Source: Eubacteriales Family XIII. Incertae Sedis bacterium
GTDB taxonomy: Bacteria; Bacillota_A; Clostridia; Peptostreptococcales; Anaerovoracaceae
Direction of reading: 5' to 3'
Length of the DNA: 12,199 nucleotides
NCBI GenBank assembly: GCA_031280075.1
Contig: JAITHG010000036.1
Span: 1-12,199 of the forward strand
Shown here in pieces: positions 1 to 7,810 of this stretch (the first letter of the stretch is position 1; the number at the start of each line of letters is the position of its first letter). A model generated the notes under the pieces. That model was not told where the DNA came from. It did no database searches and was given only the letters and a program-made list of their open reading frames with translations. Made by a program: the position numbers and the translations under genes.

Positions 1-1317
1 GGCGTTTGCCATGGTGAGCCCGAGTGCCTCGTAGATAGCCCTCATGCGGCGGATGCGGGCGTCCCTCTTGATCTCGAGGTTGATGTAGAGCACGTCGCCG
101 CCGGTGCAGCGCCTGCCCATCCATCCGGTGCCCTCGGCGACGGCGATGGCGAGCTCGAGGAGGGCGAAGGTCTTGCCTGCCTTTGATGGGCCTGCGAGCA
201 TCATTTTGTCGCCCTTGGCGAGCATGCCCGCGACGACCATCTCCGGGTCAGGCAAGTCCAGCCCCGCCTCCTGCGCGAACGGCGTGATGTCGGGGAAGAC
301 ATCCTGCTCCGCCTCGTACCACTGCCGCCACTCGTCCCATGAGGCTTTGCCGATGCCAGTGGCGAGCAGAGCCTGGCGCTGCCCTGCCCGAAGGACACCA
401 GGCAGGCGTGAAAGGCGGGAGGGGTTCTTGTTCTGCGTGTCCACGTCGAGCCCGTTTTTGCGGCACTCGGAATAGAGGAAGTCCACGCGTGAACGGTACT
501 CGTCGTAGTCCTTGGCATCGATGCGGACGATGGCGTGGAGGCTCTTGCCGCCGGAGTGGACGAGGCATGCCACAGGCAGCTGCAGGCTGCGGATGAGGGC
601 GTTCTGGCGCTCGATGGGCAGCGTGTCGGACTCCACGAGGGCGTAGCGGAACTCGGTGACGTTGGCGTTGCGCACGCCCTGCCCGTCGAGGGGGTTGAAG
701 CGCACCCATGCGCCCACGTCGGGGTTGTAGTCGCCGAGCGCCTTGCCGAGGTCGCCGCCGCGTTTGCCGAGGTCGGCGACCAGCTCGCCCGCCGTGCGCG
801 TGTATATGCCCTTGCCGGGGATGTGCCGCCCGTCCTTCTCGTAGGACTCCGTGACGTAGCCCACGTAGTCCTCGGAGTCGAACAGGGCGGACAGGTAGGC
901 GATCGTGTCCTTGACCGGGTCCCATGCGTCCGGCTCCTCGATCTCCTCGTCCTCCAGCCACGACGGGTCGAAGAGGGCGCCGTCAGGCGGCTCCCAGCAG
1001 TCGGCTGGCAGCGTGTCGTCCCATCCGAACGTTTGCTCGGTGTACGAGGGCATCCATCCGTGCACGCGTGCGATCTCCACGAGGGTGCCGCCGGTGACGG
1101 GCGAGGCGGGCGAGTTGCCGAAGGAGCGCCATTTGCGCTCGCACTCGCCGGGGTGGAAGCGCGCCGTGTCGTGGGCGCTCCACCCGTCCCATTCCCCGCA
1201 TTCATGCCCTTCAAGCTTGAGCGCCATGCCGACCTGCACCCACTCCTCGTAGGTGCAGGTGGCAGGGTCGAGCCATCCGAGGATGGCGGTCAGGTCGTAG
1301 CCGCAGCGCCCGATCAT
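1..1317 (-). CDS. Phage primase-helicase (PriCT-2, AEP-like and RecA-type ATPase), 3' end cut by window
   Basis: The reading frame from ATG at 1317 stays open for 439 codons to the left edge, so the C-terminus is missing. Residues about 22-90 match a primase C-terminal PriCT-2 domain (ALKLEG, PGECERKWRSF, GGTLVEIARVHGW). Residues about 200-310 resemble an archaeo-eukaryotic-type primase core: ESDTLPIERQ (229-238), SGGKSLHAIV (255-264) and SRLSRLPGVLR (300-310). A Walker A motif, GPSKAGKT, lies at 376-383 and opens a RecA/RepA-like helicase domain. The family is expected to prime and unwind DNA at the phage replication fork. The start overlaps the ParB-like gene's stop as ATGA, and AGGAGG (complement of 1325-1330) precedes it by seven bases, so the two are probably translationally coupled. 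A 12-base coding repeat (743-754, 764-775) encodes two DLGK units. Long ORFs in other frames here are shadows. Confidence 0.88.
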   Translation of the reverse strand, partial: MIGRCGYDLTAILGWLDPATCTYEEWVQVGMALKLEGHECGEWDGWSAHDTARFHPGECERKWRSFGNSPASPVTGGTLVEIARVHGWMPSYTEQTFGWDDTLPADCWEPPDGALFDPSWLEDEEIEEPDAWDPVKDTIAYLSALFDSEDYVGYVTESYEKDGRHIPGKGIYTRTAGELVADLGKRGGDLGKALGDYNPDVGAWVRFNPLDGQGVRNANVTEFRYALVESDTLPIERQNALIRSLQLPVACLVHSGGKSLHAIVRIDAKDYDEYRSRVDFLYSECRKNGLDVDTQNKNPSRLSRLPGVLRAGQRQALLATGIGKASWDEWRQWYEAEQDVFPDITPFAQEAGLDLPDPEMVVAGMLAKGDKMMLAGPSKAGKTFALLELAIAVAEGTGWMGRRCTGGDVLYINLEIKRDARIRRMRAIYEALGLTMANA

Positions 1318-2576
1318 TTTGCAGCCTCCTCATCGATGACTGCCTGCTCCTCGTCGCTGACGGGGTATCCCATATCGGACAGGAGGGCGTAAGCCTTCGC
1401 CACGGGGCCGGTGGCGCTGTCGGTGGATGCCACGAGCAGGAACAGCAGCCTTGCGGTGTTGTCTGTCATGTCGGCAAGGTCGAAGAGCTGTTCGCAGCTA
1501 CATGTCCAGAGCGACTTGCCTGTGCCCTGCTCCACCTGCTGCACGTCCAGCCCGAGCAGGTCGCACAAGGTGCGGCGGGAGGGCTGCGGGAAGCTCGCCA
1601 TGATGCTGGCGGCGTGGGCTATCAGCGGCTCCATGTGCTGCGGGGCGAGCGGGTGGTCGCGCACGAACGCCATCCTGCTCTCGTACATGCGTTGCAGCAG
1701 CTCTGCGCGTGCCGCCTTCGCTGCCGCCTGTGCCGCCGCCTGTGCCGCCGCCTCGGGGTCTTCTTCCGCCTCTTCGGCGGTGTCGTCACGCATCTCCCCA
1801 AGGATGATGAGCAGACCGCCCCTGCGGAGCCAGTATGCCGCGCCGTCGAGCGGCGGCAGTTCGTGCTCCCTTGCCAGGTTGAGCATGGCGATGCGCCCGA
1901 AGTCGGTCTCGTCCCAACCGTCGGGGAAGGGGTGCAGCCCTGCCGCCTGCAGGTCGGGCATCAGGCGGTGCTGCGCGGTGTCTGCTGCCTGGATGTCCAT
2001 CACCTTCGTAAACTCCCACGCGAAGTTGTGCGTGCCGAGCAGCCCGAGCAGCCTGTCCTTCTCGGCGAGGTCACGCACAGGCTCGAGCTTCGCGAAATCC
2101 ATCAGCGTGGCCCCCTCTTGGTACTTCTGCATGAGGGTGTCCTGGTCGAAGTCGTTGAGCTTTGCCCGGCGGCGCACCGTCGTCTCGGACAGCCCGGTCG
2201 CCTGGCAGATGTCCTCGGCGCAGATGCCCAGATCCATGAGCATCTGGATGCCGTGCGCCTCCTCGATGGGGGTGAGGTCGGAGCGCTGCATGTTCTCTGT
2301 CAGCATGGTCTCGAGCTGCTGCGCCTCGTCCAGTTCGGCGACGGTGCACGGGACTTCGGAAAGACCTGCAAGCCTTGCGGCGGTGAGCCGCCTGTGCCCG
2401 ATGATGCATGTGTAGAAGCCGTCCCTGTCCCCGTCCGCAACGACGGTCAGGTTTTGGAGGATGCCCTTCGCCTTGATGGATGCCACAAGCTCCGTGAGGT
2501 CGCCGAGCTCCTTCCTCGGGTTGTCCGGGTGCGCCTTTATGAGGCTGGTTTCGATGTTTTTCATGGTGTTTGCCAT
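1314..2576 (-). CDS. ParB/RepB/Spo0J-like nuclease/DNA-binding protein
   Basis: The 420-residue protein has a ParB N-terminal domain (about 8-105) with the signature GHRR (60-63) and the ENMQRSDLTPIEEA box (94-107), followed by a KorB-type helix-turn-helix at about 115-140 (EDICQATGLSETTVRRRAKL). The C-terminal half is not recognised; it has an acidic and then Ala/Gln-rich stretch around 266-290, encoded by two copies of a GCCGCCTGTGCC-like unit. Phage ParB-like proteins of this kind sit in replication modules, and their role (segregation, replication or CTP-dependent DNA binding) is usually unproven. No ParA partner or parS-like site is visible. An AAGGA five bases before ATG 2576 supports this start; an in-frame ATG four codons later is also possible. 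The gene follows the helicase by 13 bases and overlaps the primase-helicase start by four. Confidence 0.9.
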   Translation of the reverse strand: MANTMKNIETSLIKAHPDNPRKELGDLTELVASIKAKGILQNLTVVADGDRDGFYTCIIGHRRLTAARLAGLSEVPCTVAELDEAQQLETMLTENMQRSDLTPIEEAHGIQMLMDLGICAEDICQATGLSETTVRRRAKLNDFDQDTLMQKYQEGATLMDFAKLEPVRDLAEKDRLLGLLGTHNFAWEFTKVMDIQAADTAQHRLMPDLQAAGLHPFPDGWDETDFGRIAMLNLAREHELPPLDGAAYWLRRGGLLIILGEMRDDTAEEAEEDPEAAAQAAAQAAAKAARAELLQRMYESRMAFVRDHPLAPQHMEPLIAHAASIMASFPQPSRRTLCDLLGLDVQQVEQGTGKSLWTCSCEQLFDLADMTDNTARLLFLLVASTDSATGPVAKAYALLSDMGYPVSDEEQAVIDEEAAK

Positions 2577-2589
2577 TCCTTTCCTTGTC

Positions 2590-4236
2590 TTAGCGTGCGG
2601 CGGTGTTCACCCATGGCACAAATGCGTCGAGGCCCCCTGCGGGCGCAGGGGGCGGCGTGTACGTGCGCGGGTCGATGCCTTGGGGTGTGCGCCAGCCGTT
2701 CGCGCTGATGCGTGTGATCAGCGCACTGGCGGCCTCCTTGTCCCACGATCCGACATGCTGGAAGCCCTTGCCCTCAAGCAGCCTGATCTGCTTCGGTGTG
2801 GCGAGTCCCTGCCTGCGGCGCTCGGCGAGCCGATCGAGCAGTTTCGCCGCCTTGCCTGCGCTCGTCACGTCCTCTGGGAACAGCCCATACTTCTCGAGGG
2901 CTTCCAGCTGCTTCGCCGAAGGTGCCTGCATCTCCCACCCGAAGGCGGGCTCGTAGTTGGCGAGGTCCGCCGCCTGGATAGACATCTCGAACTGGAGCGG
3001 GTCGACGAGCTTGCGCTTCCTGTGCTTCATCTCGTCGAGGCGCTTGGCGAGGGCAGCTTCGCGGTCGGCGACCACGCCAGCCTCTGCCGCCAGCTCCGCC
3101 GCCTCGATGCCCACCGGGCAGCCCGCCTCCTCGATGTCCTTGGTCATGCGCCTTGCAACCTCGTCGTCCGCACACACCAGGTGCGCAGGGCGGCATAGTT
3201 CATGGCGCTCAGAGTGCCATAGGAAGTCGAGCAGGAGCAGGCTTTCCTTGCCGGGAGACAGGCGGGTGCCGCGCCCGACCATCTGCGCGTAGAAGGAGCG
3301 CACCTTTGTGGGGCGCAGAACCACGATGCAGTCCACGTCGGGCTGATCCCATCCCTCCGTGAGCAGCTGGGCATTGCAAAGCACGGAGCCCTTCCCGGCT
3401 GCGGCGAAGGCGGCGAGCGCCTCCGCCCTGTCCCGGCTTGCCCCGTTGACCTCCGTCGCGGCGAAGCCGTGCGAGGCGAGGATGTCCCGGAACTTCCTGG
3501 ACGTGTCGATGAGCGGCAGGAAGACGACGGTCTTGCGGTCTGTGCAAGCCGTGACCATCTCTTCGGCGATCCGGTGCAGGTAGGGGTCGAGAGCGCTGCC
3601 GAGGTCGGCGGCGCGGAAGTCCCCCGCCTGCTGCGCCACGCCCGAAAGGTCGAGCTTCAGCGGGATGGTCTGCGCCTCGATGCGGCAGAGGAAACCGTCC
3701 TTGATGGCGCGTGGCAGCGTGTACTCGTAGGCGAGCGAGCCGAAAATCTGCCCTAGGCTCTTCATGTCGCCCCTGTCCGGGGTGGCGGTGACCCCCAGCA
3801 CCTTTGCGCCGCCGAAGTGGTCCAGGACGCGCGTGTAGCTGTCCGATGTCACGTGGTGCGCCTCGTCCACGATGATGGTGCCGAAGCGATCCGGCGCGAA
3901 GCCCGCGAGGCGGCTTTCGCGCATCATGCTCTGCACGGAGCCGACAGTGATGGGGAAGAAGCTGCCCTTGCTGGTCTGTTCCGCCTTTTCAACGGCACAG
4001 CCAAGCCCCGTGGCTGCCGCGATCTTGTCGGCAGCCTGCTGGAGCAGCTCGCCCCGGTGGGCGAGGATGAGCACGCGCTCCCCCGCCCTGCACAGCTCCT
4101 CGGCGACCTTGGCGAAGACGATGGTCTTACCGCATCCGGTGGGCAGCACGAGGAGCGTCCTCGGTGTGCCGCCTTCCCACTGTGCGAAGATGGCATCCTT
4201 CGCCTCCAGCTGGTACGGGCGCAGCTCCATCACCAT
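2590..4236 (-). CDS. SF2 DEAD/DEAH-box helicase
   Basis: This 548-residue superfamily 2 helicase is complete. It has a Q-like RPYQ element (6-9), motif I PTGCGKT (32-38), motif II DEAHH (124-128), motif III VTATP (149-153), motif V TEGWDQPDVD (293-302) and motif VI QMVGRGTRLS (318-327). The layout is that of phage homologues of the RadD/UvsW-like type that unwind or remodel branched DNA; the exact substrate cannot be read from sequence. The C-terminal 170 residues (helical, with a KQIRLL segment and a proline-rich end) look like the tail seen in RadD-type proteins. The start is ambiguous: ATG 4236 overlaps the DUF669 gene by seven bases, while ATG 4230 (MELRPYQ) makes a TGATG junction. Neither has a strong ribosome site, so coupling to the upstream gene is likely. 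Confidence 0.93.
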   Translation of the reverse strand: MVMELRPYQLEAKDAIFAQWEGGTPRTLLVLPTGCGKTIVFAKVAEELCRAGERVLILAHRGELLQQAADKIAAATGLGCAVEKAEQTSKGSFFPITVGSVQSMMRESRLAGFAPDRFGTIIVDEAHHVTSDSYTRVLDHFGGAKVLGVTATPDRGDMKSLGQIFGSLAYEYTLPRAIKDGFLCRIEAQTIPLKLDLSGVAQQAGDFRAADLGSALDPYLHRIAEEMVTACTDRKTVVFLPLIDTSRKFRDILASHGFAATEVNGASRDRAEALAAFAAAGKGSVLCNAQLLTEGWDQPDVDCIVVLRPTKVRSFYAQMVGRGTRLSPGKESLLLLDFLWHSERHELCRPAHLVCADDEVARRMTKDIEEAGCPVGIEAAELAAEAGVVADREAALAKRLDEMKHRKRKLVDPLQFEMSIQAADLANYEPAFGWEMQAPSAKQLEALEKYGLFPEDVTSAGKAAKLLDRLAERRRQGLATPKQIRLLEGKGFQHVGSWDKEAASALITRISANGWRTPQGIDPRTYTPPPAPAGGLDAFVPWVNTAAR

Positions 4237-4700
4237 GAGTACTTCGTCCCGGCGGGCTGCGCGGCGGGGGCTTCGCCGGGCTTCTTTTTGATGTACGATT
4301 TGACCTCGTTGTACTCGTTGCCGTCGTAGGTGCGGATGCCGATCTTAGCACGACCGGACGCGCCGACCGCGTCGGCGAACGCCGCGTCGATCGAACCCTT
4401 CAGGCCTTCGCCCTCGGGCATGACACCGACCGCCCGCAGGAAGTCCACGACGCGCCATCGCGCCTTTGTGGAGAAGTACAGGCGGTCGAAGACGTGCGCG
4501 GTGCCTTCCTCCGCCTCTATGCGCAGCTGAACCTTCGCCATGGCGCAAGCGGGTGTCTTGGCGCTGCCGTTGTAGCGGCTGCGTTCGTAGTTGGCGACCG
4601 TAAAGGCGTATTCGCCCGGGGGAAGGACGAGGAAACCCCCGCCGTCCCCTGCGTCTGCGTCCAGCGTGTCGTCCCAATCGAATGTGAGTTTTTCAGTCAT
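4230..4700 (-). CDS. DUF669 family protein, possible ssDNA-binding protein
   Basis: The 156-residue protein matches the phage DUF669 pattern: an acidic N-terminus (FDWDDTLDAD), a PPGEYAFTV strand (27-35), a polar YERSRYNGSAKTPACAMAKV segment and the late YDGNEYNEVKSYI box (125-137). DUF669 genes are found beside phage recombination ATPases and are often suspected to be single-strand-binding proteins, which fits the predicted beta-rich core, but that role is inferred. The end, KYSW, lacks an SSB-type acidic tip, whereas the upstream ATPase carries one. AAGGAGG (complement of 4711-4717) lies ten bases before ATG 4700 and overlaps the stop codon of the preceding gene, so expression is probably coupled. 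Confidence 0.85.
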   Translation of the reverse strand: MTEKLTFDWDDTLDADAGDGGGFLVLPPGEYAFTVANYERSRYNGSAKTPACAMAKVQLRIEAEEGTAHVFDRLYFSTKARWRVVDFLRAVGVMPEGEGLKGSIDAAFADAVGASGRAKIGIRTYDGNEYNEVKSYIKKKPGEAPAAQPAGTKYSW

Positions 4701-4715
4701 GATGCCTTGCCCTCC

Positions 4716-5939
4716 TTAAAACGGCAGATCGTCCTCGCGCGTCTTGACGACGGACGCGAGCACCTTTTCCCAGTTGCCCACCAGGCCGCCTGCGACCAGC
4801 TCTGCCTGGTAGTTCGGAATCGGGGTATCGAGCGTCGCCCACCCCCGTTCGCTGACGAGCCAGCGGATTTCGAAGTCGCTGACGTTGTTCTGCTCCATGA
4901 GGTCATAGAGCGGCTTCAGGTGCGCCTTGCCCTCCGGCACGGGCGGCGGCTTGAAGGCTTCGCGCTGGCTCACGGGGACATAGCCCGCGAGCTGCAAGGG
5001 GGTCGCCTCCGGGTCGGCGGGCGGTTCCGGCGGTGCGGGCGGTGCAGGTGGAGGTGCGGGGGGTTCCGGCTCCTCGACGATCACGCCGTCCCCGTCCACC
5101 ATCATCTGCGTGCCGTCGCTGGCAGTGATCAGCCGCGTGCCGTCGGTTTCGCTCGGGTCAGGGGCAGGTGGGTCGGCTGGCGCTTCCTGCTGCGGGGGCG
5201 CGGGGGGCGCTGGAGCAGCGATGGACACAAAGGCAGGCGCGATGGCGGCGTAGTCCATGTCCATCTCTTCGGGCAGCCCGTGCCGGTTCTTCGCGTCCCA
5301 GGTCGTCCGGTGGGACGCGTACATGCGCCGCTTGCCCCCGGTCGCCTTCGGCTTGCCGTCCTCCTGCCGGACGACCATGGTCTTGTAGTTGCAGAAGAGC
5401 ACCATGTCAGCCCACTCCTTGAGCATCGGGGCGGTCTTTTTGCCCAGCTTGAGCGTCCAGAATTCGTACTTGCCCGTCTCCTCGGGCAGCTCCGTCTGCC
5501 GGATGGTGGCGTGGGCGGTGAAGACGACGTGGATGCCGTGCGCCACCAGCTCGTCCAGGGCGTGGAGCAGCCGCCCGAACTCCTCGGCGAGGTAGGTATA
5601 GCCCTTGCCGTACCCGAACGCCTCCAGCCCGTCCTTGCCGCCGCCGTCCTTCGTGTCGCATACATGCTGGACGCACAGCATCTCCGTCCAGTCCGCCGTG
5701 TCGATGACGAGCGTCCGGCAGCAGGACGGGTTCGCCCGCACCCACTCCACCTGGCTCTTCAGCATCTCCCAGCTTGTCGGCTTCGGCGTGCGCGTGATGT
5801 CCAGGTGGTTCGTTCCGCCCTCCGTGTCGTTGAAGAGCGGGTCGGGGATCTTGGCGGCAAGCGTGGACTTGCCGATTCCCTCCGGACCGTAGATGACTGC
5901 CCGCTGCGCGGACGCGATCTTGCCTTTTATCAGTTCCAT
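4716..5939 (-). CDS. RecA-fold phage ATPase (AAA_24, Sak4-like) with SSB-like C-terminal tip
   Basis: The start is set at ATG 5939 because AAGGAG (complement of 5948-5953) lies eight bases upstream and the protein then opens directly into the ATPase fold; the 32 further in-frame codons upstream are out-of-frame shadow of the SMC-like gene. The 407 residues hold Walker A GPEGIGKST (18-26), Walker B TLVIDTADW (76-84) and a sensor-like VVFTAHATIR (138-147). A proline/alanine-rich linker (about 241-311) leads to a helical domain (about 338-398) like those that end many phage recombination proteins. The last seven residues, REDDLPF, resemble the acidic-hydrophobic tip of bacterial SSB. The family includes Sak4-type single-strand annealing helpers. 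It overlaps the upstream gene by ten bases. Confidence 0.88.
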   Translation of the reverse strand: MELIKGKIASAQRAVIYGPEGIGKSTLAAKIPDPLFNDTEGGTNHLDITRTPKPTSWEMLKSQVEWVRANPSCCRTLVIDTADWTEMLCVQHVCDTKDGGGKDGLEAFGYGKGYTYLAEEFGRLLHALDELVAHGIHVVFTAHATIRQTELPEETGKYEFWTLKLGKKTAPMLKEWADMVLFCNYKTMVVRQEDGKPKATGGKRRMYASHRTTWDAKNRHGLPEEMDMDYAAIAPAFVSIAAPAPPAPPQQEAPADPPAPDPSETDGTRLITASDGTQMMVDGDGVIVEEPEPPAPPPAPPAPPEPPADPEATPLQLAGYVPVSQREAFKPPPVPEGKAHLKPLYDLMEQNNVSDFEIRWLVSERGWATLDTPIPNYQAELVAGGLVGNWEKVLASVVKTREDDLPF

Positions 5940-7216
5940 TCGTACGTCTCCTTTTTGCCTTCTTCCTGCTTCGTCTCCTCGGGCGCGGGGGCGGTTTCGC
6001 CCTCCGCAAGCCCGTCCTCGATGATGATGCTGCACTCGTCGCCCGTGGATACCCGCGTGGCGATCACCTGCAGATCCTCGCCTTCAAGCCATGCGCCGAA
6101 CTCCGCGAGCGTCTGCGGATCCATCTGCTCGAGCTTGTCGATCAGAACGAAGCCGCACTCGGGGTTGAGCTTGCGGACGACGGATACGGCGACCTTGAGC
6201 TGGTCGCTTCCGCTCAGGTTGTCCCACTTGTAGCCGCCGTAGGTCAGCTCGCCGTCCTGCACGGACAGCCCCGGCAGCGGCAGGGCTGCACCGTCGAGCA
6301 GCGCCGTGCGCTCCTGCCTTGTCGCCTCGATGTCTGCCGTCAGCGCCTCATACTGCGCTGTATGCTCGGCCGCGTCCGCCTCGACGTGCGCCTTGTCCAT
6401 GTTCGCCCGCACCTTCCGGTTGGTCTCGTCGATGGAGGCAAGCTCCGACTCGATGGCATCCGTCGCCTCGTCCTCCAGCTCGGCGGCCGACTTCTTTGCG
6501 GTGGCGAGCCTGCCCAGCGCGTCCGCGTGCTCCTTCTTCAGCGCCTCAAGCCGCGCGGCGAGCGCGTCCACCTCGTCCTGCAGCTGTGCCGCGTTCGCCC
6601 GCAGGCGCTGGTTCTCGCCGTTCTTTGCGAGGATGGACTGCTGGCGCTGGATGAGCTCCGACGCGGCGACCGGCTCGTCCGGTGCGTCCGGGTACTCCGG
6701 CATCTCGGCGGCCGCCTTGCGTTTCTGGTCGGCGATCTGCCCGATCTCGCGCCGTCTGGTGTAGAGGCGCTGTTCCTTGTCGTCCAGGTCTGCGAGCCTG
6801 TCGCCCACGCCGATGGTCTCCAGCAGCGCCTTCGCTTTGTCCTTGGGCGATGCCTCCAGGAAGCGGGGCAGGTCGAGGGCGAGCTTCTCGACGAACGCGT
6901 CAAGCAGCTGCTGCCCGCCCCTCGTGCCCGACGGGTCGAGCACCTTGAGCGAGCTGTTCTTCCCGTCGCGCGTGGCGACGAGCCCGTTCGAGAGCTCCAC
7001 ATGGAGCCTGGGGGGCAGCACGCTGCCGTCCCTGCGTGGCTCGCTCGGGCGGTACTTCTCGCCGCCCAGCGCCCAGGCGATCGCGTCGAGGACGGATGTC
7101 TTGCCCTGCCCGTTCCTGCCGCCGACGACCGTCAGCCCCGAGGCGGCAGGCTCCAGCGCCACCGCCTTGACGCGCTTTACGTTCTCGATCTCGAGGCGCG
7201 TTATCTTCGTTGTCAT
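5930..7216 (-). CDS. SMC/RecF-like AAA ATPase (AAA_23 type)
   Basis: The 428-residue protein has an N-terminal ATPase lobe with Walker A GGRNGQGKTS (32-41), a coiled-coil region (about 142-172 and 186-305), and a C-terminal lobe with the ABC/SMC signature LSGSDQ (334-339), Walker B GFVLID (355-360) and a D-loop MD (365-366). The residue after the Walker B aspartate is Lys361 where SMC and Rad50 proteins carry the catalytic glutamate, and the H-loop position reads IATRVS without histidine. The coiled-coil turn (about 171-186, EMPEYPDAPDEPVA) has no CXXC zinc hook. It probably works with the adjacent RecA-fold ATPase in phage recombination or replication. GGAGG lies about ten bases before ATG 7216, which makes the start convincing. 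Confidence 0.9.
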   Translation of the reverse strand: MTTKITRLEIENVKRVKAVALEPAASGLTVVGGRNGQGKTSVLDAIAWALGGEKYRPSEPRRDGSVLPPRLHVELSNGLVATRDGKNSSLKVLDPSGTRGGQQLLDAFVEKLALDLPRFLEASPKDKAKALLETIGVGDRLADLDDKEQRLYTRRREIGQIADQKRKAAAEMPEYPDAPDEPVAASELIQRQQSILAKNGENQRLRANAAQLQDEVDALAARLEALKKEHADALGRLATAKKSAAELEDEATDAIESELASIDETNRKVRANMDKAHVEADAAEHTAQYEALTADIEATRQERTALLDGAALPLPGLSVQDGELTYGGYKWDNLSGSDQLKVAVSVVRKLNPECGFVLIDKLEQMDPQTLAEFGAWLEGEDLQVIATRVSTGDECSIIIEDGLAEGETAPAPEETKQEEGKKETYEWN

Positions 7217-7256
7217 GGTGTTTTGTCCTCCTTTGTGCTTCGGTGTCCGGGTCGGC

Positions 7257-7436
7257 TCAATCCGCCCACAGGTCTTCGCTGTACTCGAACTCGTACAGCC
7301 TGTCGATCATGCATTGCAGCGACAGGCCGACATCGGAGCCGTCGAGCATCTCCACGAGCCGCTCCAGAGCCGCGTCGGTCGGGATGACCGCGCCGTTGCG
7401 CAGCATCAATGTCAGCTTCTCCTGTGTCTTGCCCAT
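7257..7436 (-). CDS. Hypothetical small phage protein, 59 residues
   Basis: The 59-residue frame starts MGKTQEKLTLMLRNG and ends acidic (YSEDLWAD). It is predicted to be mostly helical, and I recognise no domain. Its start lies inside the end of the 46-residue membrane protein gene (25-base overlap), with a G-rich AAGGGGGTGAT ribosome site seven to eight bases upstream. A 40-base gap holding the next gene's ribosome site separates it from the SMC-like gene. The overlapping, co-directional arrangement and fitting ribosome site support a real gene. Its role is unknown. Confidence 0.62.
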   Translation of the reverse strand: MGKTQEKLTLMLRNGAVIPTDAALERLVEMLDGSDVGLSLQCMIDRLYEFEYSEDLWAD

Positions 7437-7552
7437 GTCCTCATCACCCCCTTTCTGACAGTCTCAAAAGCCACGCCCAGAATGGCTGCGGCAACGAAAA
7501 CCAGCACCCAGCACAGAAGCGTGCCGGATGCCTCCAAAAGTACCGCCCTCAT
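7412..7552 (-). CDS. Small single-pass membrane protein, 46 residues
   Basis: The protein begins MRAVLLEASG, has one hydrophobic helix at about residues 11-29 (LLCWVLVFVAAAILGVAF), and ends very basic (RKGVMRTWARHRRS), which predicts an N-out, C-in membrane segment. ATG 7552 overlaps the TGA of the 72-residue gene as ATGA, so translation is probably coupled. A longer in-frame reading to 7804 exists, but its extra N-terminus is an Arg/Gly-rich shadow of the next gene. No family is recognised; short early membrane proteins of phages are sometimes superinfection or host-takeover factors, which is only a possibility here. Confidence 0.6.
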   Translation of the reverse strand: MRAVLLEASGTLLCWVLVFVAAAILGVAFETVRKGVMRTWARHRRS

Positions 7553-7767
7553 GCCTGGGTACCGATAGCGCGCCCGGTGTTCCACCAGCGCGCCACGGAT
7601 GCCGTGCAGTAGCGCTTGCGCAGCCTGTCCGGCGGCCCCACGACCTCGAGGGCATCGCGCGGCACGCTGCCGTGCGCGACGCGGAACTCCTCCTCGACCT
7701 GGCCCATTGTCATGCCGCCAAGCCCGTACTTCGCCTCTAGGCGCTTTGCGAGTTCGCCCGTGGTCAT
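7549..7767 (-). CDS. Hypothetical small phage protein, possible DNA-binding
   Basis: This 72-residue protein starts MTTGELAKRLEAKYG and ends RYCTASVARWWNTGRAIGTQA. The N-terminal GELAKRLEAKYG and the late TASVARWW are reminiscent of short helix-turn-helix or excisionase-like phage regulators, but the match is too weak to name a family. ATG 7767 is preceded by AAGGAAAGGA at about ten bases. It is the first gene after the intergenic control region 7768-7954 and so likely the first gene of a second leftward operon that continues through the DNA metabolism block. Confidence 0.65.
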   Translation of the reverse strand: MTTGELAKRLEAKYGLGGMTMGQVEEEFRVAHGSVPRDALEVVGPPDRLRKRYCTASVARWWNTGRAIGTQA

Positions 7768-7810
7768 CTGTCTGTTTTCCTTTCCTTCGTGGTGGTTGTG
7801 TCAACGGTGT

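Noticed and set aside
743..775. Short direct repeat TTGCCGAGGTCG as a possible replication iteron
   Set aside because: There are only two copies, both coding for the same DLGK motif, so a coding repeat is the simpler view.
201..1214. Two long minus-strand frames (337 and 237 codons) at the left edge
   Set aside because: Both are alternative frames of the primase-helicase, with Arg/Ser/Thr- or Arg/Gly-rich products; the true frame has PriCT-2, SGGKSLH and Walker A motifs and a good ribosome site.
1614..3198. Long plus-strand frames opposite the ParB-like and helicase genes
   Set aside because: No motifs or plausible ribosome sites are seen; they are antisense shadows of well-supported genes.
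4494..6233. A 579-codon plus-strand open frame across the DUF669, ATPase and SMC-like genes
   Set aside because: It is antisense to three genes with clear motifs, and its product is Arg/Val/Leu/His-rich low-complexity sequence typical of the reverse frame of GC-rich coding DNA.
7412..7804. A 130-residue form of the small membrane protein
   Set aside because: The added N-terminus is Arg/Gly-rich, overlaps the 72-residue gene in another frame and the intergenic region, and the ATGA start at 7552 explains the gene better.
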